Shown here: one piece after another, positions 9,202 to 18,059 of the stretch | Layout of the letters: each line of letters begins with the position of its first letter | Position numbering within the stretch: the stretch's first letter is position 1 | Source of the DNA: Pseudomonas graminis | GTDB taxonomy: Bacteria; Pseudomonadota; Gammaproteobacteria; Pseudomonadales; Pseudomonadaceae | Direction of reading: 5' to 3' | Length of the DNA stretch: 64,000 nucleotides | Assembly: GCF_900111735.1 (NCBI RefSeq) | Contig: NZ_FOHW01000002.1 | Coordinates: 42,347-106,346 of the forward strand | Program-made: the position numbers and the translations under genes | Notes under the pieces: model-generated | What the model was told of the DNA's origin: nothing | Database searches by the model: none | The model's input: only the letters and a program-made list of their open reading frames with translations

Positions 9202-12200
9202 TTAGAAAGCCAGCGTCACCCGCGCATTCAACGTCTGATCCGACGCATCGCTGCTCACCTGTCCGTTGTAACTCAGCCCGACACTCAGTGTGTCGCTCAA
9301 GCCCAGATCGACACCCGCGCCCAACACTGCAGCGTTGCGAGCGATCGGCGCGCCGGAGAGTTCGAAGGTGTCGCCGCCGCTGAAGGCCGCGCGGCTCTCT
9401 GGCGTCACGTCGCCGTAGGCCCGACGCCAGCCCAGTGTCGCGTTGGGTTTGATCGCGACGCTGCCAGCGTTCAAGCGAGTGGCAGCACGCAGGCCGAGGG
9501 TGCTGAAGGTGATGTTATTGTCCTGAGACTTGTTCTCCAGCCTGATCGCGTTGCTGTTCTCATCGAAGGAGTCCGTGTCCAGTCGCACATGGGCGAGATT
9601 GGCGAAGGGTTCAAGCTGCGCGTTGCCCAGCTCGATGGCGTAACCCAGTTCGCCAAATACCTGATTGGTCGCCGCGTTGTAATCTTCCTTGAAACGCTCG
9701 GAAGCACCCGGCAAGTCCAGCGTGCGCTTGGCCGTCAGCTCGTGCCAGGTGCGGACCGCGCCGAGGCGCAGGCCCAGTTGGCCCCACTTGGCGCCCGCAT
9801 AGACGCCCAGATGGTAGTTGTCGCTGTCAGTGGAGCCGGAGGCATGGCGCAGGTCGAAGCTGCTGTTGCTGAAACCGGCCAGCGCACCCACGCGCCAGGT
9901 CTCGTCGAGCGGCACGTCAGCGCCGAACAGCACGCCGCTGGTGTGCGTGTCGAGGCCCGACACATCACCCTTGCTGTCGGTTTTGCCGGTCGCGCCGATG
10001 GCTTGAGTCCACACCACGCCACGGGAATCATCTCCTGCGAGGGTCTGTGTCGTGCTGCCCAGTGCCGGTGCCGACTGCGCTTGCTGCAAGCGATCGTTCA
10101 CCGCGTTGCGCACCAATCGGCTGTCTTCGATCAGCGCGGACTGGGTCGACGCATGCAGCTCGTTGGACAGCGCCTTGAACGTGGCCTGCGCGGTCGACGC
10201 GTCGTCCTGCACCACCTGACGCCAGAGCGCGTTGCCTGCCCCGGCGCTGTCCAGCCCTTGAGCAACGGCTCTGGCATTGCGGGTCGTCGCCAGGCTGGCG
10301 AAGGTTTGTGCGTTACGATCCAGCGTCAGCCCGACATCGGTCGCCGTGTAGTTCAGCGTCGGGGTGAGGAAGGCGTAGTTGGTTTGCACGCTGGCAAACG
10401 CACCAGTGACGCCACCGGCTGCCGAGAGAATCGAGTAACGGCTTGCGGCCAGCCAGTTGCCGCCTTCAACCAGCGAAAGCGTACTGTTGTTGAGCGTCGC
10501 GCGGCCGCTGGCGACGATACGATCGGCATTGCCGTTGGCGTCCGATTCGACCTGGTAGACCGAGCCCTGAGCAAGGTTGACGTCGCCGTTGACGTTCAGT
10601 TGCCCGACCGAGTTACCCGGTGCAACTACGCCGCCCTGGGCGACATTGATGCCGCCAACGGTGCCGTTGCCACCCAGCGTTGCGCCTTGCTGCACGCTGA
10701 CGATGGAGTTGCCCAGGTTGCCATTGACCGCCAGCCGACCCGCTTGCACCGTCGTGGCGCCGGACAGGCTGTTGTTGCCCGTGAGGTTCAGCGAGCCAAT
10801 GCCACGTTTGATTAACGCACCGTTGCCCGTGAGGGTGTTGGCGAGGGTGTCGTTGGTTGACTGATCGACGACCAGCGTCGCGTTGTCGGTGATCGTTCCG
10901 CTACCGAACGCCTTGGCATGGCCGGTCAGCACGCCACCGTTGATCACCGTGCCGCCCGAGTAACTGTTGTTGCCGGTCAGTATCAGATTACCGCTGCCGT
11001 TCTTGATCAGCGCGCCGCTGCCGCTGATGTCGTTGCGCCAGGCATCAACGGCGTTATAGCCGCCGAGGCTGGCGTTCATGTTGACCGTCACGTTGGAATT
11101 GAACGCCGCATAACCGTCGCCGGCTGCGTACAGGTTCAGACGGCCGTAGCCACCTGACTGATCAATCACCGCATAGCCGGACGAAATCTCGGTGGTCGCC
11201 AGTATCTCGCGGCGCTGACTGGCGTCCAGGTACGGGAAGCGGGTTTCCAGCAACACTTCGGCGTTGGTCGGCACCACGGCGGCCAGGTTGGTAGGGCCCA
11301 CCGGATCGAAGCCATAGGTCATGCGCGAGGTGAACAGCGCCTTGTCTTGAGCGTGTTGAGACGTGCGATCGGTCGCCGGGTCTATGGCGGCCATGCAATT
11401 GTTGACGTCACCGCCGCACTGCGCCGTGAAATAGCTCAGTGCCTGTGCGCGAGCATCGGCGCGCAGTTGGGCGTTGGCCGGGTTGGAGAGGTTGTCGATG
11501 GCGAAATAGGTTGCGGTGATGCGCCCACCCATCACGTCGAACGGCGAATGCATGCCGGCTTCGATGCGGTTGTCGCCAATTTCCGAGGCGCGCAGCATCA
11601 ACTCGCTGAAACGCTCGGGAATGGCGTACGCCAGTGCGTATGAAGACAGGTAGGCAGCGTTGGTATGACCGCTGGGGAAACCTGAGTCGCTGGCCGGCGT
11701 GGTGCTTTCTGCCGGGCGAAGGGAGGGCGCAACCACAAAAGCCAGACTTTGGCCGTCCAGACTCTGCCGCCATGGTCGCGGATACAAATAGTGGGATTTG
11801 GCCGGCGTGGTCGAGGCGTCGTTGCGTACAGCGCCGACCAGATCGACGACTTTGCCCAGCGCCGAAGACGAACTGCCTGCGCCATTGCCTTTGTCGTCGT
11901 ACTTCACGGTTTTGTTGCTGTCGTCGAACTGAGTGATGGTCGTGAAGGCGCCGGCACCTGCCTTGTACGCAGCGCTCAACGAGCCCAGGCCGCTGATGGC
12001 GCTGTAGCTCTGGTCTCGGCGGTCATCGAAGTAGGCGGCTGTTTCCTGGGCGAGTGTCCGAGTGTTGGCACGGTCGACCACGATTTGCAGGTTGCGCCTC
12101 AGCAGACTCTGACCCAGGGCGGTCGGCGTGCCCGTGTCCCACGTAGCGCCGGTCGTCCACAGGGTGTTGAATCCGGACAGCAGGTCGACACCGTTGATGG

Positions 12201-12300
12201 TGTTGTCACCCGAACGGCTCGCTGCCTGAACCGACACGGCGAGCACTGAAAGTACCAGGGAAGACACCATGACATGGGCAACCGGTTTGCTGGATCGCAT
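9202..12300 (-). CDS. autotransporter with PAP2-type acid phosphatase passenger
   Basis: About 1032 residues: signal peptide (ends SVQA-AS), an enzymatic domain to about residue 370, a repetitive beta-helix stalk (NGSGNLILTGNNSYSGGT-like units, about 430-650) and a C-terminal beta-barrel from about 770 ending ARVTLAF. The enzyme domain carries the full class A acid phosphatase/PAP2 signature: K168-X6-R175-P176, PSGH at 209-212 and R245-X5-H251-X3-D255. It is therefore predicted to hydrolyse phosphate esters at the cell surface. I chose ATG 12300, which has GAAGG upstream; a GTG at 12315 is the alternative. It stands alone. Confidence 0.88.
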   Translation of the reverse strand: MRSSKPVAHVMVSSLVLSVLAVSVQAASRSGDNTINGVDLLSGFNTLWTTGATWDTGTPTALGQSLLRRNLQIVVDRANTRTLAQETAAYFDDRRDQSYSAISGLGSLSAAYKAGAGAFTTITQFDDSNKTVKYDDKGNGAGSSSSALGKVVDLVGAVRNDASTTPAKSHYLYPRPWRQSLDGQSLAFVVAPSLRPAESTTPASDSGFPSGHTNAAYLSSYALAYAIPERFSELMLRASEIGDNRIEAGMHSPFDVMGGRITATYFAIDNLSNPANAQLRADARAQALSYFTAQCGGDVNNCMAAIDPATDRTSQHAQDKALFTSRMTYGFDPVGPTNLAAVVPTNAEVLLETRFPYLDASQRREILATTEISSGYAVIDQSGGYGRLNLYAAGDGYAAFNSNVTVNMNASLGGYNAVDAWRNDISGSGALIKNGSGNLILTGNNSYSGGTVINGGVLTGHAKAFGSGTITDNATLVVDQSTNDTLANTLTGNGALIKRGIGSLNLTGNNSLSGATTVQAGRLAVNGNLGNSIVSVQQGATLGGNGTVGGINVAQGGVVAPGNSVGQLNVNGDVNLAQGSVYQVESDANGNADRIVASGRATLNNSTLSLVEGGNWLAASRYSILSAAGGVTGAFASVQTNYAFLTPTLNYTATDVGLTLDRNAQTFASLATTRNARAVAQGLDSAGAGNALWRQVVQDDASTAQATFKALSNELHASTQSALIEDSRLVRNAVNDRLQQAQSAPALGSTTQTLAGDDSRGVVWTQAIGATGKTDSKGDVSGLDTHTSGVLFGADVPLDETWRVGALAGFSNSSFDLRHASGSTDSDNYHLGVYAGAKWGQLGLRLGAVRTWHELTAKRTLDLPGASERFKEDYNAATNQVFGELGYAIELGNAQLEPFANLAHVRLDTDSFDENSNAIRLENKSQDNNITFSTLGLRAATRLNAGSVAIKPNATLGWRRAYGDVTPESRAAFSGGDTFELSGAPIARNAAVLGAGVDLGLSDTLSVGLSYNGQVSSDASDQTLNARVTLAF

Positions 12301-12425
12301 AGCGTACGCCTTCACTCGTTTGGATAGGCGACGACCTTAGCGAGCAAGTCTTACGCTTGAGTGTGTCAGCGGTGACACATTTGTGAAGGCTGATATCGCC
12401 AAGGCAACGGAGGCGCACAACGAAA

Positions 12426-12452
12426 AACGGCGCCTTGAGGGCGCCGTTTATT
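12426..12452. terminator. hairpin between acyltransferase and autotransporter genes
   Basis: AACGGCGCC / GGCGCCGTT stem with an A-run on its left (a T-run for the minus strand) and TTTATT on its right. It lies just past the stop of the minus-strand acyltransferase. Confidence 0.8.
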
Positions 12453-12470
12453 CGGGGGAGGGAAGGGGGC

Positions 12471-13634
12471 TTAAAGCGGCAACCCGGCCTTCACTCTGTA
12501 CTGGTTGCGGACCGGCATCGCATATTGCTGAATCAGAAACGGACGATGCTCGGCAGGGCAGCCATTGAGGCGGCGCTGCCATTCGTCTTCGGCGCGGTCC
12601 AGCTCGTCCGCCGGAAACACGTCAGCGGCCTTCGGCACCTTCAGCGCCGGCTCGGCGTCGGCCCACTGCGCGTACGCCAGGTAGTGGACCGGGAACAGTC
12701 GATAGCCGCCGAGGATCTGCCGGTCCATCTCGATGGCCAGTAGCTTGGTGTCCTCGAACAGTTCGGTGATCGGCGGGGCAAAGTTCACGTGCACGCGGCC
12801 TTTGTAGCCGGTGATCCCCAGTGCGATGCTGACGTCGTCCTCGCCTGGCACTTTGGTGTAACTGCCGGTAGTGGCGCGGATATACAGCTCTCGCGCCTTG
12901 GCGTGATCGCACGGGTCGTATTCATAGCTGATCGACACCGGCGTCAGGTTCAATGACTGAATGACCTCGCGAAACGGCTCGTCCTTGCGGCTCATGTGGA
13001 ACATCTTGAGGATGGCCGATTCGGTGCGGTCATCGCCGTCTTTGGCGCGGCCTTCCGCCTGGGCGATCCAGATCGACTGGCAATCATTGCGAATGGAGTG
13101 ATTGATGTACGCCGACAGCAACTGGTAGGCCGCCATCTTCTCGCGACGGCCGATGATCGAGCGGTGCACGATGAAGCTTTTGTTCAGGCGCATCAGGTCG
13201 CTGACGAAAGGCTTCTGCAGGAGGTTGTCGCCAATGGCAATGCGCGGCGTTGGCAGGCCCGCGTGGTAAACCGCATAGTTGACGAAAGCCGGGTCCATCA
13301 CGATGTCGCGGTGGTTGGCCAGAAACAGGTACGCCACCCCAGACTTGAACTGCTCAACGCCGGTGTAGGTCACACCGTCAGTGGCGCGTTCGATGGTGTG
13401 ATCGACGTAATGCTCGACCTTGTCCTGCAGGGCCGCGACGGTGTCGATGCCGGCGAACTGGCGACGCAGCTTGCGCGCGATGGCCGGTTGCAGAATCCAG
13501 CCGAGGGAGCCGGCCAGGCGCGGAAATCGGAAATGCGTGAGGATCGCGAGGAGTGCTTTGTCGCCCAGCAGCCGATCAAGCACGGCTTTTACTTCGCTGT
13601 CGTCGTACGGTCGGATGGCATCGAATTCGCCCAT
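12471..13634 (-). CDS. 1-acylglycerol-3-phosphate O-acyltransferase family protein
   Basis: About 387 residues. The HX4D acyltransferase motif is visible as NHRDIVMDP around residue 108, followed by the FIVHRS-type acceptor motif (LNKSFIVHRSIIGRREK) and IAQAEGRAKDG, so the domain is of the PlsC/GPAT type and acts at the inner membrane on phospholipid precursors. There is no clear membrane segment. The exact acceptor is unknown. ATG 13634 is better spaced from AGAGAG than ATG 13637. It is divergent from the CPXCG gene. Confidence 0.82.
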   Translation of the reverse strand: MGEFDAIRPYDDSEVKAVLDRLLGDKALLAILTHFRFPRLAGSLGWILQPAIARKLRRQFAGIDTVAALQDKVEHYVDHTIERATDGVTYTGVEQFKSGVAYLFLANHRDIVMDPAFVNYAVYHAGLPTPRIAIGDNLLQKPFVSDLMRLNKSFIVHRSIIGRREKMAAYQLLSAYINHSIRNDCQSIWIAQAEGRAKDGDDRTESAILKMFHMSRKDEPFREVIQSLNLTPVSISYEYDPCDHAKARELYIRATTGSYTKVPGEDDVSIALGITGYKGRVHVNFAPPITELFEDTKLLAIEMDRQILGGYRLFPVHYLAYAQWADAEPALKVPKAADVFPADELDRAEDEWQRRLNGCPAEHRPFLIQQYAMPVRNQYRVKAGLPL

Positions 13635-13848
13635 CATGCTCTCTTGTCGGAAACGGCTAAGGTAAAGAAGGTCGAGTCCGGTGCAGCAGCGAGTCACGAC
13701 ACCGCAGGCGTGATGCCTGGGCGGCGGCCGCGCAACAAGGCGGCTTCGCTAAAAGTGTCGACTCAGGCTGATGCCCGGATGCTGAGGAATAAAGCTCGAC
13801 CCGCAAACAAGTGGGCGATTATACGCAAAACTGGGCCCGGAGACTGGT

Positions 13849-14031
13849 ATGCAGGAAATACAGGATTATGACTGCCCTTATTGCGGCGAACGGGTGGAGG
13901 CGGTGCTGGATTTGTCCGGCGGCGATCAGACCTACATTGAGGATTGCCCCGTCTGCTGCCGGCCGATCAACTTCAGTCTGCAGACCGATGGGGAAACGTG
14001 GACGCTGGACGTCCGCAGCGAGAACGAGTGA
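13849..14031 (+). CDS. CPXCG motif-containing cysteine-rich protein
   Basis: 60 residues with CPYCGE at 9-14 and CPVCCRPI near 33-40, so two CXXC pairs form a small zinc-ribbon-like fold. GGAGACTGGT precedes the ATG. Its TGA overlaps the next ATG by one base (TGATG), which indicates an operon with the DUF2007 gene. The role is unknown. Confidence 0.9.
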   Translation: MQEIQDYDCPYCGERVEAVLDLSGGDQTYIEDCPVCCRPINFSLQTDGETWTLDVRSENE

Positions 14032-14291
14032 TGCGCAAGATTTATGAGCCTGAACACCTGATGGAAGGCGAGCTGTTGCAGGCCATGCTTGCCAGTGAAG
14101 GCATCGAGTCCCACATCACCGGTCGGCACCTGCTGGGTGCCGTTGGGGATCTGCCGGCGTTCGGGTTGCTGGGCCTGACGGTCGATGACGACCAGACCGA
14201 GCGGGCGCGGCAGTTGATCACCGAGTACAATGCCGCCTTTCCGCTGCCCGGCGACGAGCCGGACAGCTACCCCGATGTGTTGCTGTGCTGA
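14031..14291 (+). CDS. DUF2007 domain protein
   Basis: 86 residues. The pattern MRKIYEPEHLMEGELLQAML followed by ASEGIESHI and the VDDDQTERARQLI helix is the DUF2007 / putative signal-transducing protein family, which resembles a small ferredoxin-like binding domain. It is translationally coupled to the CPXCG gene. An SRAP gene follows about 50 bases later. Confidence 0.85.
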   Translation: MRKIYEPEHLMEGELLQAMLASEGIESHITGRHLLGAVGDLPAFGLLGLTVDDDQTERARQLITEYNAAFPLPGDEPDSYPDVLLC

Positions 14292-14342
14292 ATCCGGTTC
14301 GCGCGCGCCTCATTCGCTTTTCAAAAGAGTTGTGCTGAACCC

Positions 14343-14984
14343 ATGTGTGGACGTTATGCGCTGTTTCGTTGGTCGCCTGCCTTTGCGGCCTTGCCCGGAT
14401 TTCCGAGCGATCAGCAAGCGCAGTGGAATATTTCTCCTGCTGCGACTGTCCTGATGGTCCGGGCGGGGGGCGAGGTCGAGGAGGGTGCGGAGCGCGGACG
14501 CGAAGTGGCGCGGGCACGTTGGGGGCTGACGCCGCCCTGGCTGACCGACATGTCCCGCACGCCGGCCCATGCCCGCGCTGAAACCGTGGCCGAGCAGCCG
14601 ATGTTCAAGCAGGCTTTTCGGGAGCGACGCTGTCTGCTGCCGGCCAACGGTTTTTATGAATGGCGTGGCAGCGTTCGCAAGCGGCCGTTCTGGCTGACGC
14701 CGGCCGAAGGGTCGACGCTGTATTTCGCGGCGATCTGGGAAGCCTATCCCGTAGAAGGCCACACCTACCTGAGCGTTGCGGTGGTCACGCAGTCGGCCAT
14801 GACCCAGCGTCGACCGTTGATTCTCGACGATGAAGGGCAACGCGCCTGGCTTGATCCGGACTGCCCGCTGATCACGTTGCAATCATTGCTCGCCGCCCCG
14901 CAGACGCAACTGCGCGAACGGCCGCTGGCCAATCTGGTGAATGATCCGAAGCTCAACGCGCCGGAATGCCTGACGCCGCTGTAG
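14343..14984 (+). CDS. SOS response-associated peptidase (SRAP/YedK-HMCES family), divergent active site
   Basis: 213 residues. Family members shield abasic sites in single-stranded DNA by a covalent bond to Cys2 after removal of the first Met. Seen here: MCGRYA with Cys2, ARWGLTPPW at 58-66 and GFYEW with E106. The usual NARAET is HARAET (H76), and the usual HxRMPV motif reads TQRRPL at 154-159, so the histidine equivalent to H160 of YedK appears to be missing. The DNA-binding cysteine and glutamate remain. No LexA box is visible just upstream. Whether it still forms the crosslink is unclear. Confidence 0.88.
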   Translation: MCGRYALFRWSPAFAALPGFPSDQQAQWNISPAATVLMVRAGGEVEEGAERGREVARARWGLTPPWLTDMSRTPAHARAETVAEQPMFKQAFRERRCLLPANGFYEWRGSVRKRPFWLTPAEGSTLYFAAIWEAYPVEGHTYLSVAVVTQSAMTQRRPLILDDEGQRAWLDPDCPLITLQSLLAAPQTQLRERPLANLVNDPKLNAPECLTPL

Positions 14985-15138
14985 CACTGTCTCTTGCGGT
15001 ATAAACCGCGATCCCGTTATTTCTTCCCTGTTACACAGACGCGTTTTCCTGCGCCTTTTCGCCTGGCAGACGGCTGGCATCTGGTGCTCAGCCCGGGTAT
15101 TGCCTAGGATGGCGCGATTGTTTCGAAGGAGATACGAA

Positions 15139-15957
15139 ATGCGCGGGATTTTTGCTCTTTGTGGTGTGACGGCAGCTTTGTTGATGGCCGGGTGTCAGGC
15201 GGTCAATACCACCACCGGCGATTCGGTGGGTGTCGAGCGCAAGCAATACATGTTCAGCATGCTGTCGACTGACGAAGTCAACAAGATGTACGCCCAGTCG
15301 TATCAGCAGACGGTCAGCGAAGCGTCATCCAAAGGCGTGCTCGACAACAGCAGCGCCGAGGGCAAGCGTGTTCAGGCCATCGCCAAGCGACTGATTGCTC
15401 AGGCGCCGAAATTGCGGCCCGACGCGGCGCAGTGGCAGTGGGACGTGAACCTGATCAAAAGCGATGAGCTGAACGCCAACTGCGGTCCCGGCGGCAAGAT
15501 CATTGTGTACAGCGGCCTTATCAATACGCTGAAGCTCAGCGATGATGAACTGGCAGCGGTCATGGGCCACGAAATCGCCCACGCTTTGCGTGAACACGGC
15601 CGTGAAGCCATGTCCAAGGCCTACGGTGTGCAGATGGCGAAGCAGGGCGCCGGTGCACTGTTGGGTTTGGGCCAGGACAGTCTGGCGTTGGCCGATACCG
15701 TGGTCGATTACAGCCTGACGCTGCCGAACAGCCGCGCCAATGAAAACGAAGCGGACTTGCTGGGCCTCGAGCTCGCGGCGCGCGCCGGTTACAACCCGAA
15801 CGCCGCGATCACGCTGTGGCAGAAGATGGAAGCCCAAGGCGGCGCGTCGCAGCCTGAATTCATGAGCACCCACCCGGCCTCGTCCAACCGCATCGCCTCG
15901 TTGCAGGCGGCGATCCCGAAAGTGATGCCGTTGTATCAGCAGGCACCGAAGGGCTGA
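15139..15957 (+). CDS. M48-family metallopeptidase lipoprotein
   Basis: 272 residues with lipobox MAGC (Cys19), so it is anchored in the envelope and faces the periplasm. The zinc motif HEIAH is at residues 144-148, and the third ligand comes from the NENEADLLGLELA helix near 201-213. This is the LoiP/BepA-like group that cuts damaged outer-membrane proteins. GAAGGAGATACGAA precedes the ATG. A REPIN follows. Confidence 0.9.
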   Translation: MRGIFALCGVTAALLMAGCQAVNTTTGDSVGVERKQYMFSMLSTDEVNKMYAQSYQQTVSEASSKGVLDNSSAEGKRVQAIAKRLIAQAPKLRPDAAQWQWDVNLIKSDELNANCGPGGKIIVYSGLINTLKLSDDELAAVMGHEIAHALREHGREAMSKAYGVQMAKQGAGALLGLGQDSLALADTVVDYSLTLPNSRANENEADLLGLELAARAGYNPNAAITLWQKMEAQGGASQPEFMSTHPASSNRIASLQAAIPKVMPLYQQAPKG

Positions 15958-16022
15958 TCATCGCCTGATCCCGATAGGTGAGCTGGCGCGCCGTTTTTCG
16001 GAGCGGGTTGGTGCATGAAACG

Positions 16023-16112
16023 CTGTAGGAGTGAGCTTGCTCGCGATCATCGAATAGTCGCCGCGTATCTGCGGAACGATTGAAGAGCATCGCGAGCAAG
16101 CTCACTCCTACA
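16023..16112. repeat. REPIN
   Basis: TGTAGGAGTGAGCTTGCTCGC and its inverse GCGAGCAAGCTCACTCCTACA flank a 45-base loop, between the M48 gene and the GDT1 gene. Confidence 0.88.
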
Positions 16113-16130
16113 AAGGCATGGGGTTTGTGA

Positions 16131-16715
16131 CTACACCCAGCCGCTGATCTGCATCGCCTTGTACACCGCAACGATCGCCAGAATGAAAAACGCACCCGCC
16201 GCCAGGCGACGAATCAACGTCAGTGGCAGTTTCTCCGCGGCGAAATTCCCCGCCAGCACCACCGGCACATTGGCCAGCAACATGCCCAGCGTCGTGCCCA
16301 GGATTACCAGCCACAAGCTTGGGTATTGCGCCGCCAGCATGACGGTCGCGATCTGCGTCTTGTCGCCGATTTCCGCGATGAAAAATGCGATCAGCGTGGT
16401 CAGGAAGGGGCCGAACTTGCGACTGGTACTGGCTTCATCATCGTCCAGCTTGTCCGGAACCAGCGTCCACAGCGCCGTGGCGGTAAAGCTGGCAGCCAGT
16501 ATCCAGTGCAGGACGGCGTCCGAAAGGTAGCTGCTGAACCATGCGCCAACGGCGCCGGCTGCGGCGTGGTTGGCCAGCGTGGCGGCGACAATCCCGGCAA
16601 TGATGGGCCAGGGCTTGCGGAAGCGGGCGGCGAGAACGAGCGCGAGGAGTTGGGTCTTGTCACCGATTTCAGCCAGTGCGACGACAGCGGTGGGGACCAA
16701 CAGGGATTCCAGCAT
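16131..16715 (-). CDS. GDT1/TMEM165-family manganese (cation) exporter
   Basis: A 194-residue inner-membrane protein with six hydrophobic segments and the duplicated signature E-x-G-D-K-T-Q: ALAEIGDKTQLLALV near residue 14 and FIAEIGDKTQIATV near 113. The family exports Mn2+ (or Ca2+) in exchange for protons. The leader carries a yybP-ykoY manganese riboswitch, which supports Mn2+ as the substrate. AGGAAAA lies eight bases before the ATG. Confidence 0.9.
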   Translation of the reverse strand: MLESLLVPTAVVALAEIGDKTQLLALVLAARFRKPWPIIAGIVAATLANHAAAGAVGAWFSSYLSDAVLHWILAASFTATALWTLVPDKLDDDEASTSRKFGPFLTTLIAFFIAEIGDKTQIATVMLAAQYPSLWLVILGTTLGMLLANVPVVLAGNFAAEKLPLTLIRRLAAGAFFILAIVAVYKAMQISGWV

Positions 16716-16723
16716 CAGGGTTT

Positions 16724-16926
16724 TCCTAAGGGGCGGGTCAACACGGCTATGACACGTACAACCTCCCCGCCCCGGGTCAGGATGTTCGTGTCATAGGTCT
16801 TGTCAAACCACCGATCCGTCTGAGCGGATCTGGGGTCGCACGCACCATGGTCTGAGGACCAAGTATGTTGATGCGTGCCGGACGAGCATGGCGCTCGTGG
16901 GAGACTACTCCCCTAGGACGGTGCGG
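16724..16926 (-). promoter_or_regulatory. yybP-ykoY manganese riboswitch and expression platform
   Basis: Read on the minus strand, the aptamer (about 16926 down to 16841) contains CTAGGGGAGTAGTC and ATCAACATACTTGG, the two hallmarks of this Mn2+-sensing RNA. GCACCGT / ATGGTGC closes stem P1. A GATCCG / CGGATC hairpin (16813-16830) follows. Further down, CGTGTCATA (16787-16795) pairs with TATGACACG (16748-16756), and CCCGCCCC (16766-16773) can instead pair with GGGGCGGG (16730-16737) right next to the ribosome-binding site. These are mutually exclusive folds and could switch translation. Confidence 0.85.
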
Positions 16927-16965
16927 ATTCTGCCTACACGTCTCGTGTTCGGCAAGTGCTAATTA

Positions 16966-17964
16966 TCACGCACGTTTCGCACGGTAAATCCGGAAACCCT
17001 GGCCCTCGGCCATGATCGCGCACGGCCCGAGATGCGACTCGATGATCGGCTGATAGCGCAGGAAACTGTTGGCAACCAAACGTAATTCGCCGCCTTTTCT
17101 CAGATGTTCACGTGCTTTTTTCAGCAGGTTCTCGGTCGCGGCGTAGTCGGTATGCACGCCGGTGTGGAACGGCGGATTGGTCAGAATCACGTCCAGATCG
17201 CTCGGCGCGGCGTCGATTCCGTTGCCCGTCAGCACGTCGGCTTCGAGGCCATTGGCAGCCAGGGTCATGCGGCTGCTGGCAGTGGCGAACGCGTCGACAT
17301 CCAGCATCGTCACTGTCGTTTCGGGGTAACGGCGTTTCACCGCCGCACCGAGAACGCCCGCGCCACAGCCGAAGTCCAGCAGATGGCCGGTGGGAAGGCG
17401 GTCGATGTTTTCCAGCAGCAGCGCCGAACCACGGTCCAGACGGCCGTGACTGAACACGCCTGGCAGACTCACCACCTTCAACGCGCCGCCTTCGATTTCA
17501 ATGTCGAAGCGTTTAGCCAGGCTGTCGAGTTCAACGGCTGGCGGAGGCGTCTCGACAGTGACTTGCCAGAGCTGGCAATGACGCGCGCTGTCGAGTTTGC
17601 GGGTTCGCCCGAAAGGGCTCAGCTGGCGGGCGGCGGCTTCGATGCCGCCGCGTTTTTCACCCACAAGAAACAGCTCACGTCCGGCCAGGCGGGAAGCGAG
17701 CGCGTTGATGAGGTAATCGGCGAGGTCGCGGGCCTTGGGCAAAAACAGCACCGCCGCTTCAAAGTGTTCGGTGGGTGCTTCGGTGCCGAAGTGCACACGC
17801 TCGGGAAACCGCGAACCGAGGGTGTCGAAGTCGCCAGCGTGCCAGCTCCAGCCGCGTGCATTGGGCAGCGTGCTCATCAAGTCGTCGGCGGGGAGGCCGG
17901 CCAGCAACAAGGAGCCCTGAAACAAATCGGCCTGCCGGAGTAACACTTCACTGCGCGGGTCCAT
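16966..17964 (-). CDS. rsmC: 16S rRNA m2G1207 methyltransferase (RsmC type)
   Basis: 332 residues made of two class I methyltransferase-like halves. The C-terminal active half has the SAM loop [14 protein letters not shown] near residue 198 and the base-flipping motif NPPFHTG. The family methylates guanine 1207 of 16S rRNA in the 30S subunit. ATG 17964 (MDPRSEVLL) is six bases after GAGGAG. A second ATG directly upstream is too close to it. Confidence 0.85.
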   Translation of the reverse strand: MDPRSEVLLRQADLFQGSLLLAGLPADDLMSTLPNARGWSWHAGDFDTLGSRFPERVHFGTEAPTEHFEAAVLFLPKARDLADYLINALASRLAGRELFLVGEKRGGIEAAARQLSPFGRTRKLDSARHCQLWQVTVETPPPAVELDSLAKRFDIEIEGGALKVVSLPGVFSHGRLDRGSALLLENIDRLPTGHLLDFGCGAGVLGAAVKRRYPETTVTMLDVDAFATASSRMTLAANGLEADVLTGNGIDAAPSDLDVILTNPPFHTGVHTDYAATENLLKKAREHLRKGGELRLVANSFLRYQPIIESHLGPCAIMAEGQGFRIYRAKRA

Positions 17965-18059
17965 CATCGGCTCCTCAAAAAAAGGGCGAAGTTTAACAGG
18001 CCTGTCACGCTGCGCACGTGCCCTGTGCAACGGCGTGCGGGGCTGCAAGGCGCTGCGTG

